In this document: piece by piece, positions 29,703 to 30,962 of the stretch
Numbering within the stretch: position 1 is the first letter of the stretch
Layout: the number at the start of each line of letters is the position of its first letter
NCBI GenBank assembly: GCA_946480965.1
Contig: CAMLMI010000010.1
Location: 1 to 30,962 of the forward strand
Length of the DNA: 30,962 bases
Direction: 5' to 3'
From: an uncultured Verrucomicrobiales bacterium
Lineage (GTDB): Bacteria; Verrucomicrobiota; Verrucomicrobiae; Limisphaerales; CANJSG01
The notes under the pieces: model-generated
Databases searched by the model: none
Seen by the model: the letters and a program-made list of their open reading frames with translations, nothing else
What the model was told of the DNA's origin: nothing
Program-made: the position numbers and the translations under genes

Positions 29703-30962
29703 ATGCCGGACGAGCCACTCTCCAAACTTCGCCGCTTCCAGCAGCAGGTGAAGGCCCTCTTCGACGACCACCCGGTGGGACCGAACGAAGAATCGGCCCT
29801 GCCCCGGCTGCACCGCTTCGCCCGGTTCTGGATCATGGTCGTGCAGAGCTTCCTGAAGAACCGCTGCCCGGTCCGCGCCACCGCCCTGGCCTACACCACC
29901 CTGCTGGCCATCGTGCCGGTGCTGGCGGTCGTGGTCAGCATCTCGACCACGCTGTTGAAGACCGAATCCGGCCAGGGGCAGATCGATGCCCTGATCAACA
30001 GCGCCATCGAGAAGGCCGCGCCGCAGCTCGGGCTCGTCACCGAGGCCGAATCGTTCGACGAGGTCGGCCCGCCGGCGGAGGGCGAGGCCGGGGCGGCGGT
30101 CTCCGCCGTGCCCCGCACCAAGGCCGACGCGCGCCACAAGGTCCGCAGCTTCATCGACGATTCCATCCGCAACGTGAACAGCGGCGCGCTCGGCGCCACC
30201 GCCATGATCGGCGTCTTCTTCGTTGGCATCTCCATGCTGGCGAACATCGAGACCACGCTGAACGACATCTGGGGCGTCTCGCGCGGCCGTTCCTGGGTGG
30301 CCCGCATCGTCCAGTATTGGGCGGTGCTGACGCTGGGGCCGATCCTGCTGCTGGCGGCCACGAGCATCGACCTCGGGTCCGGCACCTCCTATGTGAAGGG
30401 CTTCCTCAAGGACAGCCCCGTCACCGCCTTCTTCATCCAGCTCGTTCCGGCCGTCATCATGACCCTGGGCTTCGGCCTGTTCTACAAGCTGATGCCGAAC
30501 ACCGCCGTGCACTGGAGCGCGGCCCTCGTGGGCGGCTTCACCACCGCGTGCCTGCTCGGGTTGAACGGCGCGTTCAACGAGATCTACTTCGGCCAGGTGG
30601 TGAAGAACTCGAAGATCTACGGCGGCCTCGGCGCGCTGCCCATCTTCCTCGCCGGGATCTACCTCTCGTGGGTCATGGTCCTCTTCGGCGCGCAAGTGGC
30701 CTACGCCTTCCAGAACCGCAAGTCCTACCTCCAGGAACGGCTGGCCGAATCGGTCAACGAAGACAGCCTCGAATTCGTCGCCCTCCGCCTGATGAACGTC
30801 CTCGCCACCCGCTTCGGCACCGGGAAGGGCGTTTCCTCCGTGGACTCGCTCTCCGCCGCGCTCGGCGTGCCCGGCAAGCTCGTCCTCCGCGCGTTGAACC
30901 CGCTGCTCAAGGCCGGGCTGGTGATTGAAGTCCAGACACCCGCTTCCAGCTTCACCCCCGGC
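29703..30962 (+). CDS. YihY/BrkB-family inner membrane protein (3' end cut by window)
   Basis: The first 420 residues of an integral membrane protein of the YihY/virulence-factor-BrkB family (once misnamed ribonuclease BN); the stop lies beyond the window. Six membrane spans are visible at about residues 60-82, 162-182, 205-222, 241-261, 271-290 and 310-335. Family motifs include RATALAYTTLLAIVPVLAV at the first span, ETTLNDIWGVSRGRSW after the second, and IYGGLGALPIFLAGIYLSWV at the last. A cytosolic loop of about 70 residues between the first two spans is rich in E, A and G and longer than in many relatives. After residue 350 comes a winged-helix-like tail (VDSLSAALGVPGKLVLRALNPLLKAGLV) found in a subset of the family. 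ATG 29703 has no Shine-Dalgarno sequence. The function is not established; transport is often suggested. Confidence 0.9.
   Translation, partial: MPDEPLSKLRRFQQQVKALFDDHPVGPNEESALPRLHRFARFWIMVVQSFLKNRCPVRATALAYTTLLAIVPVLAVVVSISTTLLKTESGQGQIDALINSAIEKAAPQLGLVTEAESFDEVGPPAEGEAGAAVSAVPRTKADARHKVRSFIDDSIRNVNSGALGATAMIGVFFVGISMLANIETTLNDIWGVSRGRSWVARIVQYWAVLTLGPILLLAATSIDLGSGTSYVKGFLKDSPVTAFFIQLVPAVIMTLGFGLFYKLMPNTAVHWSAALVGGFTTACLLGLNGAFNEIYFGQVVKNSKIYGGLGALPIFLAGIYLSWVMVLFGAQVAYAFQNRKSYLQERLAESVNEDSLEFVALRLMNVLATRFGTGKGVSSVDSLSAALGVPGKLVLRALNPLLKAGLVIEVQTPASSFTPG

Noticed and set aside
29216..30928. 570-codon frame across the start of the YihY-family gene
   Set aside because: Arginine/proline-rich with no membrane spans; the +1-shifted frame from 29703 encodes six spans and the family motifs.

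Overview
The window looks like chromosome of a high-GC member of the Verrucomicrobiota, probably of the Pedosphaera/Limisphaera type. The basis is gene content: a Planctomycete-cytochrome-C/DUF1549/DUF1553 protein with a DUF1501 partner, very large secreted Ig-domain proteins rich in 'ATN' turns that carry RCC1-like or delta-60 propellers, a stand-alone four-helix-bundle (23S-IVP-like) gene with degenerate 'TCAGTG' repeats, and many short dispersed palindromes. The phylum call is inference; there is no rRNA or tRNA here to confirm it.

Layout. 222-1571 encodes an AAA+ ATPase with an unrecognised N-terminal half. 1662-4970 encodes a secreted Ig/delta-60 protein ending in a clear terminator. 5080-10209 (minus strand) is a DUF1553-DUF1501 pair split by a four-helix-bundle gene that sits between inverted 'TCAGTG' arrays. 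10210-10562 is a repeat-rich divergent intergenic region with a REP-like palindrome cluster. 10563-14771 (plus) is a two-subunit M16 peptidase, catalytic then degenerate, split by a small ORF plus a nucleotidyltransferase-fold gene that has its own candidate promoter. 14788-17706 (minus) is a three-gene pilin-like operon with no assembly machinery in view. 18054-19638 (plus) is an ECF sigma / membrane anti-sigma-like / DUF4252 operon with tight overlaps and a terminator. 19735-20487 (minus) is a CorA-like transporter. 20644-27615 encodes a 2,323-residue secreted protein with four RCC1-like propeller blocks and about eleven Ig-like domains. 27811-29115 is trigger factor (tig). 29703 to the window end is a YihY/BrkB-family membrane protein cut by the edge.

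How it fits together. Much of the window concerns the cell envelope and exterior: secreted scaffold proteins, minor pilins, M16 peptidases, the cytochrome-c-type pair, and an envelope-style ECF regulon. Trigger factor and the transporters are housekeeping.

The most unusual signal is that two gene pairs normally found adjacent (DUF1553-DUF1501 and M16-M16) are each interrupted by a small guest cassette within about 7 kb of each other. One cassette is bracketed by inverted repeat arrays. The other has a candidate leaderless promoter and overlaps the next gene by ATGA. The surrounding intergenic DNA carries several families of palindromic repeats. No CRISPR array, rRNA, intact tRNA, transposase or phage gene was seen.
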